A stretch of DNA of 64,000 bases from Kappaphycus alvarezii (GCA_002205965.3 NADL03000513.1:1116001-1180000); one strand, 5' to 3'. Shown: positions 32,900 through 43,542, counted from the stretch's first letter. The notes: a model not told the origin generated them from the sequence alone. Numbers and translations are program-made.

Positions 32900-34179
32900 T
32901 CCTGAAGGTCCTTTTTCTTTATGAATCTTAAGATAACTACATAACTAAGTTTTTTATTTGATTTTTCAATATCTTTTCCTCTTTTTTCGAATCGAAACCT
33001 TTCAATTCGTGATCCTCTTTGTCTTCAAAATTCAGTTCCGATATTTTGTAGAGCAGATTTTTTGCTTTGCCACTAAATCAGTCAAATTCAAACCTGAAGC
33101 CTAGTCTCTCATTTTTTCCGAAGGGGGCCTGAAATTTATGGAAGAAATGCCCCATTTTAAATTACTACAGCAATTTAGTTGAAGCAAAATTTCTACCATT
33201 AACCATTCCACCAGCTCACCCACACACTCCATTAGTTTTCCAACAACATGACCAAATTTCCCCGATCTTCATCACGGAAAAGTCAACAGGATATCCACAT
33301 CTCATCTACGGCATTGCTTTAGTGTTCAAATGGCTAAGTGACTATGAGTAATATCTCAGGATGGTGGACCGGGAGGGCGTTCGGGAGCGGATTCATCGTC
33401 AATTTGTGAAGGAGACTGAGGATTCTGAGGATTCTGAGGCGAATGAGAGGGGATCTGAAAATGAAGAGGACTGGTTAGATCCGTGAGAGCCATTGGTGCA
33501 CAACTTTTTTCTCGTTATTATGGGGTACAGAGAGAAGATTGATGGTTTTATCGTAATCCCAGACTCTTTAGTTGGGTACGGAGCGTAAATTGAGGGTATT
33601 AAAGAGGTCTTTTAGATCATGGTATGTCAAAGGAGCCTATTTATCTTTGTAAGCCGTTCAAAAGAACTAGTTTAGACTTCCCTGGAGGTATGGATATTTG
33701 CAAGAGATGTTTGGCTCTGAATTCGAGGATAGAAATTGTGAGGATTAGATCTAGATAAATATTGGTAGAGTGTCTACTGCCATTCTTTCTGGGCCACGAG
33801 ACTCCCTTGAATGCATTTCAAGGTATTTAAGATATTCATTTGAGACTTAAGGGCTATGTGAAAATCCATGTAAGCCGAGTATTTCGCCTTCTCTAGGAGA
33901 AATCGAGCAATTTGGCAAAAAGCTTCAAGTGTACTCCCATAAAATCGAGAAGTTGAAAGTCAATTTCTCATCTAATTAGCGTTTCTTTTACGTTAGTCAC
34001 TGAGAATAGCTTTAGACCCTGCCCTTTCTTCATTTATTTGTAGCCTCTTGACCCGCAGTTCTTATCCACCTGTTCTTATTCCCACAGCTATACTTCGGTA
34101 GCCTTTTTGTCGCTTGCAACACCTGCGGTTAAGGATAATTGGTTCTGGGAATCCCATCCTTGCCGATCTATTCCTATAA
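32900..34179 (+). mobile_element. LTR/acidic-ORF unit, copy 3 (eroded)
   Basis: Upstream similarity to copies 1 and 2 includes AATTCAGTTCCGATATTTTG. After the ORF remnant, 34000-34179 follows the R-U5 of the solo LTR: TAGACCCTGCC, TTATCCACCTGTT, CTTTTTGTCGCTTGC and an end CCTATAA where the solo LTR has CCTATCA. The 5' limit is uncertain, and I found no duplication. The complete gypsy element inserted about 200 bp downstream. Confidence 0.6.
33248..33748 (+). pseudogene. LTR U3-encoded acidic protein, copy 3 (strongly eroded)
   Basis: ATG ACC at 33248 keeps the MT start. Later blocks are DREGVRERIHRQFVKE, an acidic stretch, EEDWLDP, EPLVHN after a stop, GFIVIPDSL at the place of the SUMO-interaction-like motif, and QEMFGSEFED at the C-terminus (stop 33746-33748). 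Several stops and frameshifts occur. It is the most diverged of the three copies but keeps the same order. Confidence 0.55.
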
Positions 34180-34383
34180 AATACCTTGCACGTTCGAAAC
34201 CCTTTCCATCGCAGAACTGGCGGTGAAGGGAAGCCAGTTGTTCTATTGATGGTGAACCACAATGGATGCAAGCTTTCGAACCAAAAGATCAGCAACCGGC
34301 CCTGAATACGATCCTTTCCGGATAGTAGCCATCAGACATGCATCATTGTACACTGATTTCCATCGGCATGCCTTTAAGTGGAA

Positions 34384-34388
34384 ACATC
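34384..34388. repeat. Target site duplication ACATC, left
   Basis: ACATC immediately precedes the 5' LTR and recurs at 41304-41308 immediately after the 3' LTR. Confidence 0.9.
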
Positions 34389-34998
34389 TGTTGTAATGAA
34401 ATTTATCTGAACACGTTTTTGGCATGCTGCGCTGGCTGAGTTGGATGAGCTGGCACTCTTCGCTGGCCGGATACTATTTTTGCATTCCGGGCTGGCTGTG
34501 CTGGCACTGGAATGCAAGTTTTATTTTCTATTATTTTTAGAGGGATGCTTTGCATTGTGCTGTAGCGGCGCAAAGCTGGCAAATGTACTGCGCAGGTGCT
34601 ACAAATTTCCGTAGCTCGGAACTGTATATAAGGAGGGGTACAAGGGAAATTTTAGGAGTATTTACTGACCAGCAAGCCCTAGTGGGACGCTCACCAAACT
34701 AAGTCACACAGAACATAGGGTATGAAGGAAGTTGGCAGACAACTTCAGATCCAGTCCCGAATAGTTGGGAAGTTGAGATTCAACTTCAGACCCATGAATC
34801 TTTTCTTCGCCAGTGCTGGAGCATAGGTGGTATAGCCTGTCCCTTTAGAGTCGGCTACTAGAGCAGTCACTCAGCTTTCACGCCCACTCTTCCCCACCAC
34901 CCGTTAACGTCTACCGTGGCACTTTAGTCGCTCGCAACGACTCTCACCGTGGGTAGATAGTGATTCCCTCTTCCTTCGGCGCCATTTTCAGTCTATCA
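34389..34998 (+). repeat. 5' LTR of gypsy element 2
   Basis: It begins TGTTGTAATG and ends CTATCA, with TATATAA at 34625-34631. The last 470 bp match the 3' LTR with about six differences by eye. The U3 part (34420-34520) differs more, because the GCTGGC-rich repeats are arranged differently. Confidence 0.9.
34625..34631 (+). promoter_or_regulatory. TATA box in the 5' LTR
   Basis: TATATAA followed by GGAGGGG sits about 235 bp into the LTR and is repeated in the 3' LTR. It is the probable start signal for element RNA. Confidence 0.6.
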
Positions 34999-35000
34999 TT

Positions 35001-35016
35001 TGGTACTTCTGTCGAG
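35001..35016 (+). other. Primer binding site
   Basis: TGGTACTTCTGTCGAG lies 2 nt after the 5' LTR. TGG pairs with the CCA end of a tRNA, so the primer tRNA should end ...AAGTACCA. I cannot name the tRNA. Confidence 0.6.
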
Positions 35017-35124
35017 TTTTTATGCAACTGTAGCACGATACTTTGCGGTTTGTTTTTAAAGTCCGGGGCGTGTTTAGTCACGATAATAGCTTTCGAATGA
35101 CGGACCCACCACGCTTACTTCCTG

Positions 35125-35450
35125 TTCAAGGGTTGCAGGGGTGAAGAAGTGGAAGAGTTCTTTTATACGTATGTCAATGTTTTGATGATAGGTAAGAACG
35201 ACGAGGAGAAGGCTTCAATTGTTTTTGCCTATTTGTTGGGCGACTTGCGGGTGAAGTACAAGGCAAATTCTATAACTGGATGGCCCTTAAATGAAAATGG
35301 CCGTGGCTTTAACAAAGATTGTGCTTGGCTAGTCAAAGAATACGTAAATTCGATAGAGTACGATTAGATTATTCGTAGGGCTATCGAAGCTCGTTTAGAT
35401 TTCAAGGATTCGTTGGGTTCATTCGTTAGGGTGTGCAGTCTCTAAGAGAA
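35125..35450 (+). pseudogene. gag: gag capsid remnant of gypsy element 2
   Basis: The frame reads FKGCRGEEVEEFFYTYVNVL, GKNDEEKASIVFAYLLGD and WLVKEYV before a stop near 35366, then IEARLDFKDSLGSFVRV. This is the pattern of Ty3-type capsid N-terminal parts (F-x-G ... F ... EKA ... L-x-G). No CCHC knuckle was found between here and the protease. Confidence 0.6.
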
Positions 35451-36082
35451 ATAAGGTTTTAACGACGAAGCAAAGTACGGGATACTCCGCAATTCAGGGA
35501 CGGCGACAAACGCCAGGCGAACTTCCTTCTTATCAAAGGACCTCGTGCGTTCAGCAATCTGGAATCTAGACCCAAGCTGAAGCTGTTAAAAATGGACAAG
35601 AGAGGGGTCCCGTTAACACGGGGACGGTTTCAGTCGCTCGGGAATCCGAACAAGTTAGCGTTACAAAACGAGACGCTGAGGGGAACATGCTATCGTAAAA
35701 ACCAAGGCTAAAGCAAGACCCGCTAGAATATATCCCAGAGCCCTTGTTACCATGAACAACAAGAATGAATATATTAGCCCCAGAGGTGCCTCCAGCTACG
35801 AAGGCGAAGAAAACAGGGAAAATACGAAAGCCACGGTTTACGACTAGGTATGTGTTAGGATACGTTGAAAAATAAGACCTACTATCCGAGCTCGCTACGG
35901 CTCCATCCTGTATGACTTTCGGACTGCTACTGAGGTGGGATGCCGAAAATGCGAGGAAAGAGTTGAAGAAGATCCTGAGGCCCGAGAAGACTAAAAAGGG
36001 GAAGGAGGCTGCAGTTACCTCGGTGGCTACCGCCAGACGTCTTAAGTTAGTTCCTGTTAAGGTACTATGAAGGGAGTCGCAG

Positions 36083-36327
36083 GTTTTATTTGACTCCGGA
36101 GCATTCCCAAATCTTATTTCATGGGATCTTGTCGAGAAAATGGGCCTTGACATGCTTACGACCACCAGGAGGATAACTGTCGCAGACGCAACCGTATCTG
36201 ACTGCCTCAGCATTATCGAAAAGGTTTCAGTATTCTTTTCAGGAATGAAAGTGAGTTTGGACTTCCTCGCCATTCAAGTCCTTCCTTTTGACACAATTAT
36301 AGGGTGCCCAACAATGGAGCAACTGTA
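36083..36327 (+). pseudogene. Retropepsin of gypsy element 2
   Basis: It opens VLFDSGAFPNLISW with the catalytic DSG, then TVADATVSD (flap) and FDTIIGCPTM (conserved end), and a stop follows. The layout equals the protease of element 1 at 11270-11638. The domain alone is uninterrupted, but it is cut off from the reverse transcriptase. Confidence 0.75.
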
Positions 36328-37063
36328 AGCTTGTATCCACGTAGGGAATCAAAAAGATGTCAGTCCAAATTGACGGAAAACAAGTGAGTCTGCCATTGAA
36401 AGGCGACAGGGGAACGAGTTTAGAGCAATGGAGTGGGACAAATAGCGATGATTTCACATCCAGTTATAATAGCGATGGCTCCGAAGTCACGGTCGAGAAA
36501 GATATAGCAGAATTGGAAGAATAGAAAATTCTGAGTTTCGCCTGCGGCGATGCCAATCCCGGCTACCATACGGTTTGCAATAATACGACGCGACCCGAAA
36601 AAATCTACGAATACGTAGCCTTATGCGAATATCGCACACGAGACATCAAAAGACGCCACATAATAGCAAGAGAAGGCCGCGGGTGCTGCCCACCGGCGCA
36701 CAATGGCTGCTTAAGTACAGATGGCTCAAGAAAAAACACTATGGCGGCAGTTGAGCATATTCTACCCGCAGTTACCAAAAAATCCAAGACAGGACCCATT
36801 GATAGGACCATAGAGGTGATGAGCAAATCGGAAAAATTGGAGGTCATTGATGACGAACTGAAGCACCTTTCTCTCCCTGAAGCAGAGAAAAATTCCTCAA
36901 TACTTACCTTGAACGAACTGATCGCTTGGAGCGCTTGGGACTTATGATTGGACCAAGTCCCTGTCACGCACTCATTTGAGCTGACTAATACCGACCTGGT
37001 TTATCCTAGAAAAAGGCGTCAACCACTGAAATGGGAAGTAATTATAAAAAAAACTCACTAATA

Positions 37064-37740
37064 TGCTACGAAATGGAATTATTAAGCCGACTTCGTCTGC
37101 TTAGTCTTTCCCAGTTGTCATCGTTCCTAAAAGGGATGGTAAGTCGAGGTTTTGTGTAAACTATCGCTTAGTCTACCAACAAATGATCCCTGATCGATTT
37201 CCTTTCCCAGACATGGAAGATATTCTAGAAGAATTAGAAGGAGGGCGCTACTTTACGTCAATAAATTTGTACCCAGGATACTGGCAGATACCCGTCTCTG
37301 AAGATTGCAAATCTATGACGACATTTACCCGCAAACTGGGGGCGTTCAGGGTCGAAGTGATGCCATTTGGTCTTATGAACGCAGCGGCGACATTTCAAAG
37401 GATGATGAATGCAGTATTGAAGGGGTCGCTTTTGTAAGAGTGTATATAGACGACGTGGTGATATTTTCGGAAACTCTGTAATCCCATCTCGACCACATTA
37501 GGGTAGTGATAGAAAGGATCTCGAGGAGTCATTTGAATATCAAACTGAGCAAGTGCTTCTTTGAAAAACCCCTATGAAATTACTTGGTCATGTGGTGGAC
37601 GATAGCGGTATTGAGTTTGATCCAGAAAAGGCCTCTAGAACCAAAAACGCTCCCAGGTCGACTTCCAAAACATAGATGCGTAACTTTCTTGGCCTAGTGT
37701 CGTACTACAGACTTTTTATCCAATATTTCGCTAGGATAGC
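37064..37740 (+). pseudogene. Reverse transcriptase of gypsy element 2
   Basis: Blocks in order: NGIIKPTSSA then a stop, FPVVIVPKRDGKSRFCVNYR, RFPFPDMEDILEEL, INLYPGYWQIPVSE, MPFGLMNAAATFQRMM. After a frameshift at about 37435 come VRVYIDDVVIFS with the intact YIDD box (37443-37454), and then KLSKCFFEK and FLGLVSYYRLFI in further frames. All catalytic boxes are readable but the frame is broken. Confidence 0.8.
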
Positions 37741-37794
37741 CCCCCTTGACACAAATTAACTGTAAAGAACCGAAACTTTGTCTGGGACTCAGAA

Positions 37795-38345
37795 ATGGAA
37801 AACGCTTTAGTCGAGCTAAAACGGAAATTGTGCGAACCACCCGTACTCACATATCCGGACTTCGAAAAACCATTCGTCGTCGAAAATGATGCTTCGGAGC
37901 ATTCATTCAGCGCCGCGTTGTCCCATAGAGATGAAGACGGCAAATTAAACCCATTGCAGTTTGTGAGTCATACAATGAATGATGCCGAAAGAAGGTATAC
38001 AGTTTGCTAGAAAGAGGCCCTGGCTGTAGTGTTCGCGCTAAAAAATTTCCGAGTCTACCTTCTCTCACTAGAGAAATTTGAGTTGATAACAAACCACCCG
38101 GCCCTCAAAACTGCGTTTAAGAAGAAAGATGTCCATAACTGTTTGGCGCGATGGCTGACTTATTCGCAGAATACCGATTCAAAATCATTTATCGGCCGGG
38201 AAAAATCAACCAGCCAGCAGACTTCCTTTCAAGATCCAAGGATCCAAAAGGAAACGTCGCAGAAGCAGGAAAACATAATGCTGAAGTACCCATCGTTGAT
38301 ACGGCTGGATCGGCTGACCTCGAAGCCAAATTAAACCCCATTTAA
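37795..38345 (+). pseudogene. RNase H of gypsy element 2
   Basis: PDFEKPFVVENDASEHSFSA keeps the catalytic Asp in NDAS. FVSHTMNDAERRY follows, then a stop, EALAVVFALKNFRVYL, and LITNHPALK, where the normal T-D-H reads T-N-H. The end YRPGKINQPADFLSR is in another frame (38151-38345). Confidence 0.75.
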
Positions 38346-38499
38346 TTTCGATTTCTGACGGGTTTCGAGATCAAGAAAATTGGTGTGGATCACAGGGACT
38401 GGATGAGACGAAACCAAAAAGTATTTTCGGTATGGGAATGAATGCTATTTCGGTTGACAAAAGAAGGTCCCCGGCTGGTGGCTCCAATAGGAAAAAGAA

Positions 38500-39500
38500 G
38501 CCAGATTCTGTGAACCTTCCATGATGAATTAGGCCATTGGGGCCTTAGCACAACGAAAAAATCCATCGCGGAAAGATTTTGGTGGCCGGAAGTGCACAGA
38601 CACATCTATAACTTCGTGAAAAGTTGCAATAGTTGTCGATAGTTCATACTAGTCCAAAAATACAAACCACTATCAGTATTCCTATTACCGGACCATTTGA
38701 GACATTCTCTCTGGATTTCGCCGGCCCATTCAAGAAAACCCCTTCTGCGAACAAATACTCTCTCATTGTAGTTGAACACCGGACGGGATGGCCATCTGCA
38801 ATGCCGGGTAAGGACGCCACCGCCAACGCAGTCATTGAATTTATAAGAAAGGAAATAATCGAGGCTTTTGGGCTGCCCACGAGAATCATTTTGGACAACG
38901 CGCTTTGCTTTACGGCCACATCTCTTCCCAAATTTATGAGGAAAAACTGAATTAATTGCAAAACGGTTCTGGCCTATTCCCTTATGTCTAACGAGAATGA
39001 AGAGAGGATGGTAAGAGCAGTCAAACCGGGCATATCAAGGATCATCTCGGGAAACGACGCCTCCTGGGAGGACTCTGTGACAAAGGTTTTGTACAGTTAC
39101 AGGGGTAGAACAGGCAGCTACGGTTGCTCTCCGTTCGAGTTAATGTATGGAAAGGCCCCTGGAATGGTACAAAAGGATGTTGAAGTTGCTAATATGGAAT
39201 CTAAGGGAAGAGAGACGGAGCTCCTAGCCTCCGAAAACTGGAGTTGCAACCGGGCCAGAAAGGGGAAACAAAAATGGGTCCCCTGAACTACCACGGACAT
39301 TTTCTGTCGGGTCGAAGTTTCTGTTCATTCATGTTAATGGCTTAGAACATACTGTGAAGTGGCCCGCATTCCTTACGAAGTATTCCAATCCCTTCTTAAT
39401 AACGAAAGCGAGGCACCCATATTACAAGCTCTGCTCAAGTTCTGAGAAGAGGTCGAGGAGGGCTATTCATGCACGACGACTCATCCTGTATCATGAGAGA
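38500..39500 (+). pseudogene. Integrase of gypsy element 2
   Basis: The zinc finger has FHDELGHWGLSTTKKSI and CNSCR. The core has FSLDFAGPF (Asp), RIILDNALC (Asp) and ENEERMVRAVK (Glu). A stop near 38948 separates the second Asp from the Glu. The C-terminus (39354 on) reads WPAFLTKYSNPFLITKA and SRRAIHARRLILY, the same ending as element 1. The D,D,E residues are present though the frame is broken. Confidence 0.8.
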
Positions 39501-39608
39501 ATCGAATATCTTTGCATGATTAGCACCTACAATGTCCCAAGGAATTTACTGGTTCATAAAAACATGATGCTCAGAATTGGCGGAAGTCGAGCAGGGGAAT
39601 TGATTGGT

Positions 39609-39998
39609 TTATTGACGAGAGAAGATGCCGAGACTCAAGTGATTCTACATTTCTTCATCAACATAGCACTTACTTACAGGGCTCTGATGGGTCCATTTCT
39701 TTCTGGGCACGACCACAGTTTACTGTTAAGGGTCTTTTTTTCGTTTCAAAACGGAAAGTTTGCGGATGCTGAACCAGAATTTGGAGAAGCTATATAGAAC
39801 TATGCTATGGGGTGTTATGGCGCAGTTGCGCTTGGGGAACCGTCGCAGAATTACTTCAACGTAATTCGAAACGCATTTTGGTTTCTGGATCGCACTTTCA
39901 CGTCAAAAATTTGGGGCTATAAACTAGCCCCAGATGTGGAGCATAGGCTGGTCTCTTACCCGCTATTGGATTCATACGTTCCGCTCCATCAGAATGGG
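39609..39998 (+). pseudogene. Extra region after integrase, module A
   Basis: This continues the integrase C-terminal frame. It reads LTREDAETQVIL, GPFLSGHDHSLLLRVFFSF and EPEFGEAI, then one stop at about 39795, NYAMGCYG, YFNVIRNAFWFLDRTF and ends SYVPLHQNG. It aligns with module B at 40241-40621: 22 of the first 45 residues are identical by hand count, and spacing is kept to the end. The region lies where envelope genes sit in some gypsy elements, but I see no signal peptide or fusion motif. Function unknown. Confidence 0.55.
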
Positions 39999-40240
39999 AA
40001 CGCAAAAGAGGTCAAAGAACCCCCTGAGGAAGTAATGATGGCCCGAGGCGGGTCTTCGGAAGGGTCCGGGCACCAGGGAAGGTGCCCGCTCTGAGGGAGC
40101 CACGGAACGGTCTGGACACCACCAGAGGTGCAAGTGAACCTCTCTCAGGCGAAGCTTCTAGCCCCGCATCCATAATCCCACTCTACAACTATACACAACA
40201 CAAAGTCGCTAAGAAGAGGGTTTCTGCATAGCTTCGCGAC

Positions 40241-40621
40241 CTTACACATGACGATAACGATGCTCAAGTCATTTTTTATTTCACGGTGAGTATTTTTCTC
40301 TGTTTCCGGTCGCTCAACGGAGCGCATCTGTCATACAACGATGCATTATTGTTGATGCGTATATTCTTCTCCTTTATGCACCTGTTCCTACGGGATCTTC
40401 CGGACGAGTTTTCATATCACATTTATTATTTCACTGTGGAAAAGTTAGGTTCTTTTAAAGAGGAATAATGTACTCGACTCTACCTTGCCATCATCAAGCC
40501 GATATATGAGGCCATGAAAAGAATTGAATTAACCTTAACGAGAACGTACTTCTTGGAGCACCATATTGGTAATATTCTACTCCTTTATCCACCTGACAGG
40601 CTTCACATTCCCGAAAAAGGC
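40241..40621 (+). pseudogene. Extra region after integrase, module B
   Basis: In a different frame from module A, it reads LTHDDNDAQVIF, GAHLSYNDALLLMRIFFSF and LPDEFSYHIYY, a stop near 40466, then LYLAIIKPIYEAMKR and ends PPDRLHIPEKG. The stop is at a different place from that in module A, so the two modules decayed independently after an old tandem duplication. Confidence 0.55.
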
Positions 40622-40676
40622 TGAGGGCATCGGAAGAAGAAACGGAAGATCAATGACGAGCTGGGAGGTTCGTCTT

Positions 40677-40687
40677 GAGAAAGGGGG
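40677..40687 (+). other. Polypurine tract
   Basis: GAGAAAGGGGG lies two bases before the TG of the 3' LTR, the standard position for priming of plus-strand DNA. Confidence 0.75.
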
Positions 40688-40689
40688 CA

Positions 40690-41303
40690 TGTTGTAATGA
40701 AATTTAACTGAACAATGTTTTGGCATGCTACGCTGGCTGTGCTGTCGGCGCTAGCACTGGAATGCACGTTTTATTTATTTATTTTGGCATGCTGCGCTGG
40801 CTGTGCTGGCACTGGAATGCAAGTTTTATTTTCTATTATTTTTAGAGGGATGCTTTGCATTGTGCTGTAGCGGCGCAAAGCTGGCAAATGTACTGCGCAG
40901 GTGCTACAAATTTCCGTAGCTCGGAACTGTATATAAGGAGGGGTACAAGGGAAATTTTAGGAGTATTTACTGACCAGCAAGCCCTAGTGGGACGCTCACC
41001 AAACTAAGTCACACAGAACATAGGGTATGAAGGAAGTTGGCAGACAACTTCAGATCCAGTCCCGAATAGTTGGGAAGTTGAGATTCAACTTCAGACCCAT
41101 GAATCTTTTCTTCGCCAGTGCTGGAGCATAGGTGGTATAGCCTGTCCCTTTAGAGTCGGCTACTAGAGCAGTCACTCAGTTTTCACGCCCACTCTTCCCC
41201 ACCACCCGTTAACGTCTACCATGGCACTTTAGTCGCTCGCAACGACTCTCACCGCGGGTAGATAGTGATTTCCTCTTCCTTCGGCGCCATTTTCACCCTA
41301 TCA
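40690..41303 (+). repeat. 3' LTR of gypsy element 2
   Basis: It begins TGTTGTAATG and ends CTATCA. Its U3 holds two tandem copies of a block with GGCATGCT, CGCTGGCTGTGCTG and GCACTGGAATGCA. The 5' LTR has a different arrangement in the same place. Confidence 0.9.
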
Positions 41304-41308
41304 ACATC
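41304..41308. repeat. Target site duplication ACATC, right
   Basis: It directly follows the 3' LTR and equals 34384-34388. Confidence 0.9.
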
Positions 41309-41377
41309 TTTTGCCTTTCTTTCGTCTACGTTTCCTACACTGCTACCGTGCATACGTTTTCATTCAGCATCGCGTAA

Positions 41378-41866
41378 AAGTCAGGATGCCAATCTTCGAA
41401 GGGTGGAGATAGGGACGAAAACAAGTCTACTTCCCACAGAATTCGCGATGAAGTAATCCTTCCTTCTCGTTGTTGCGCTTTTCGCTACGTTAAGAGTGGT
41501 CAGCTGTTTGCATGCGAGGCTTCTGTGGAAGGGCGCCACTGGTTTGTCGAAAAAGACGTTAATGAGGTCCGTGTTGACGGTATGTCCTACTGCACGAATG
41601 TCCGTTCTGGTGCTGTGCAGCCTTTCTCTCGGTTCAACGACTGGATGTCAACTTTGACATTGTCAAGCCGCTATTTCCAATAAGTCAGCCAGTCGAATGA
41701 CCGGACCGTTGTAGCGCTGATCTCTTTGGCTTCCGTCCAAACTATGCAAGAGATGTTTCCCGAAATAGTCGAGCGTTTCGGGGACAATTCCGTCTTGGGC
41801 ATGGTGTTTGCAGAGGGAACAGTGGACCTTGACGATAGGACAGGAGTCATAACTTTAAGTCGCTGA
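41378..41866 (+). pseudogene. Unknown coding-like frame with one stop
   Basis: The frame runs from 41378 to the TGA at 41864-41866, interrupted only by TAA at 41681-41683. It contains CCAFRYVKSGQLFACEASVE, GRHWFVEKDVNEVRVDG and EIVERFGDNSVLGMVFAEGT. The mix of hydrophobic and charged residues looks like a folded protein. I do not recognise it. It is genomic flank of the gypsy insertion, so it may belong to the element into which gypsy 2 jumped. Confidence 0.35.
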
Positions 41867-42318
41867 GTTCAGTACTTGTTTTGAATATTGGAGATGGGCC
41901 GCAGAACATCCAATCTTTCCCACAGGGGAGAGCCAAATCGGCCCGAACCACCTGACTCCTGATGCTTCCGAAGGTGATACCTTGGAAGTGAGTAGGGTGG
42001 CTTATTAAGTCGATTTAAGATCATGTATCCGCTACAGTTTTCCCATCCATTACATAATAACATGATCGATCCGAGTCCAAAAAAAATGAACCGACGGTGG
42101 ACGTGCTACTCATGGAGTTTTGGGTGGAGTATTTTATTTGTCAACATGAATTAGTAAAAAATTCTTCTTAACGATATTCTACGTGATAGCAAGGTGTCGA
42201 TCCAAATCTAGAACCGTTTGTTTGAAATGGGAAACGATGTTGTTCGGTACTTCCTGGGTCTAAAGAGCAAGGGATTTTATTGCCGAATCAAAATTATGGG
42301 TCATCACTTCTGGGTGGA

Positions 42319-42405
42319 CCCTTTTTGAGTCGATTGTGGTTGTCTGGAAAACCATGGGATAGATCGGATGTATCTTCCAAGAGTAAAACACCCAAACCTT
42401 TTCCC
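42319..42405 (+). mobile_element. 87-bp retroposed insert, R1 type, 11-bp target duplication
   Basis: TTCTGGGTGGA at 42308-42318 and 42406-42416 flanks an insert that starts CCCTTTTTGAGTCGATTG and ends with the tail ACACCCAAACCTTTTCCC. It is the clearest R1 copy. Confidence 0.9.
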
Positions 42406-42419
42406 TTCTGGGTGGAGTA

Positions 42420-43530
42420 GTGCTGTCTAAGATAGGGATTTAACGAATTGACGATCGCATACGCGGCTCCTTATCATCATTTACGGTGGTCAAATCATCT
42501 TGACTATGAAGTTCTATTGCGTCTTCCACCGCGTTCAACTGCAGAAGTAGAGTTTCACATTCTGGAACACTCCGGAGAGGATTTATTGGCTTCAAATCTT
42601 TCCACAGGAATTGAAATACAGTGACTACAGGCCAACCAAATTACTCGAGGGCAATCAAGGGACGATATCGTGGACTTGGGACGTAGACATACGGTTGTAG
42701 TAAGTGCGGTGATAAATCTTTACGAGTTCTAAGGAAAGAAAGTGTGCGGAGAGTATTCAGAGATCAATTCGCAGGCAGGCGGCAGGTGGCATCCTGTCGA
42801 GCCTGCATCGCTCGGAGGCTAAACGCAAAGCGGGTAACATAGTCGCGAAGTTCCTGCTGAGGGGAGGAACCGCGACGGGGTACAGCGAAGGAAGCCAGGC
42901 GTCAGAAGAACCTCTGAACCTCGTCGCCTGAGGCGCCTGGTACCCACGAAAGCGGGAAATGGGGTTAGTTTACTGCTAGCTGTGTGAAGGTTGGGACTAT
43001 TACGAATCTTGTATTCAGACCATGTTGCTAGACCTGTGATTTACCTAACTGAGCATTTCAGCCAACTACGAAGTAGCTGATTCCCAAGTCAACAAGCACG
43101 CCGCGTTGGAAGTCACATCAACGTCAAAATAAATGTTCACCACACCATCAATGCGGCATGTCGCCGAGGTAAGATAGCTCTCACCTAGGAAAGGTAATCA
43201 TTTCGTCATCAAAATGACCTACATGAGCAGCTCTCGAATTGAAAATCTGTATGGTTCAGCACACCCGGTCAGCGGGAATCGATCTGACAGTTCAGCAAAG
43301 GTTCTCATTGGCGCAGAATTTATAAAACTCTGAACTTGGATTTGGGGATTGTGTTCAATTGTAATTGTGTCGAGGAGGTATGTCAGAAATATTCTAATGT
43401 AATTACATTAGGATAGTAGCCTACTCTTGTCGAGTCAAAATAATGACCTTGAATGGACCAAGATGGACCTAAGTTTAAATTAATGCGTTCAATTATCATC
43501 AGGAATACGAAATCAACAAGATGTTGCGGC
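42420..43530. other. Non-coding, no feature recognised
   Basis: Short frames only. No motif, tRNA or repeat of the named families was found. Confidence 0.45.
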
Positions 43531-43542
43531 ATTAGAGGACGA

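Larger units (their letters stand above)
34389..41303 (+). mobile_element. Structurally complete Ty3/gypsy retrotransposon 2
   Basis: The element has two LTRs (34389-34998 and 40690-41303), 5-bp ACATC duplications, a primer binding site at 35001, gag, protease, reverse transcriptase, RNase H, integrase, an extra region after integrase, and a polypurine tract at 40677-40687. The order defines Ty3/gypsy. The LTRs are nearly identical in their R-U5 parts, which points to a fairly recent insertion, yet every coding domain has stops or frameshifts. The copy was probably made with enzymes supplied by another element. Confidence 0.9.
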
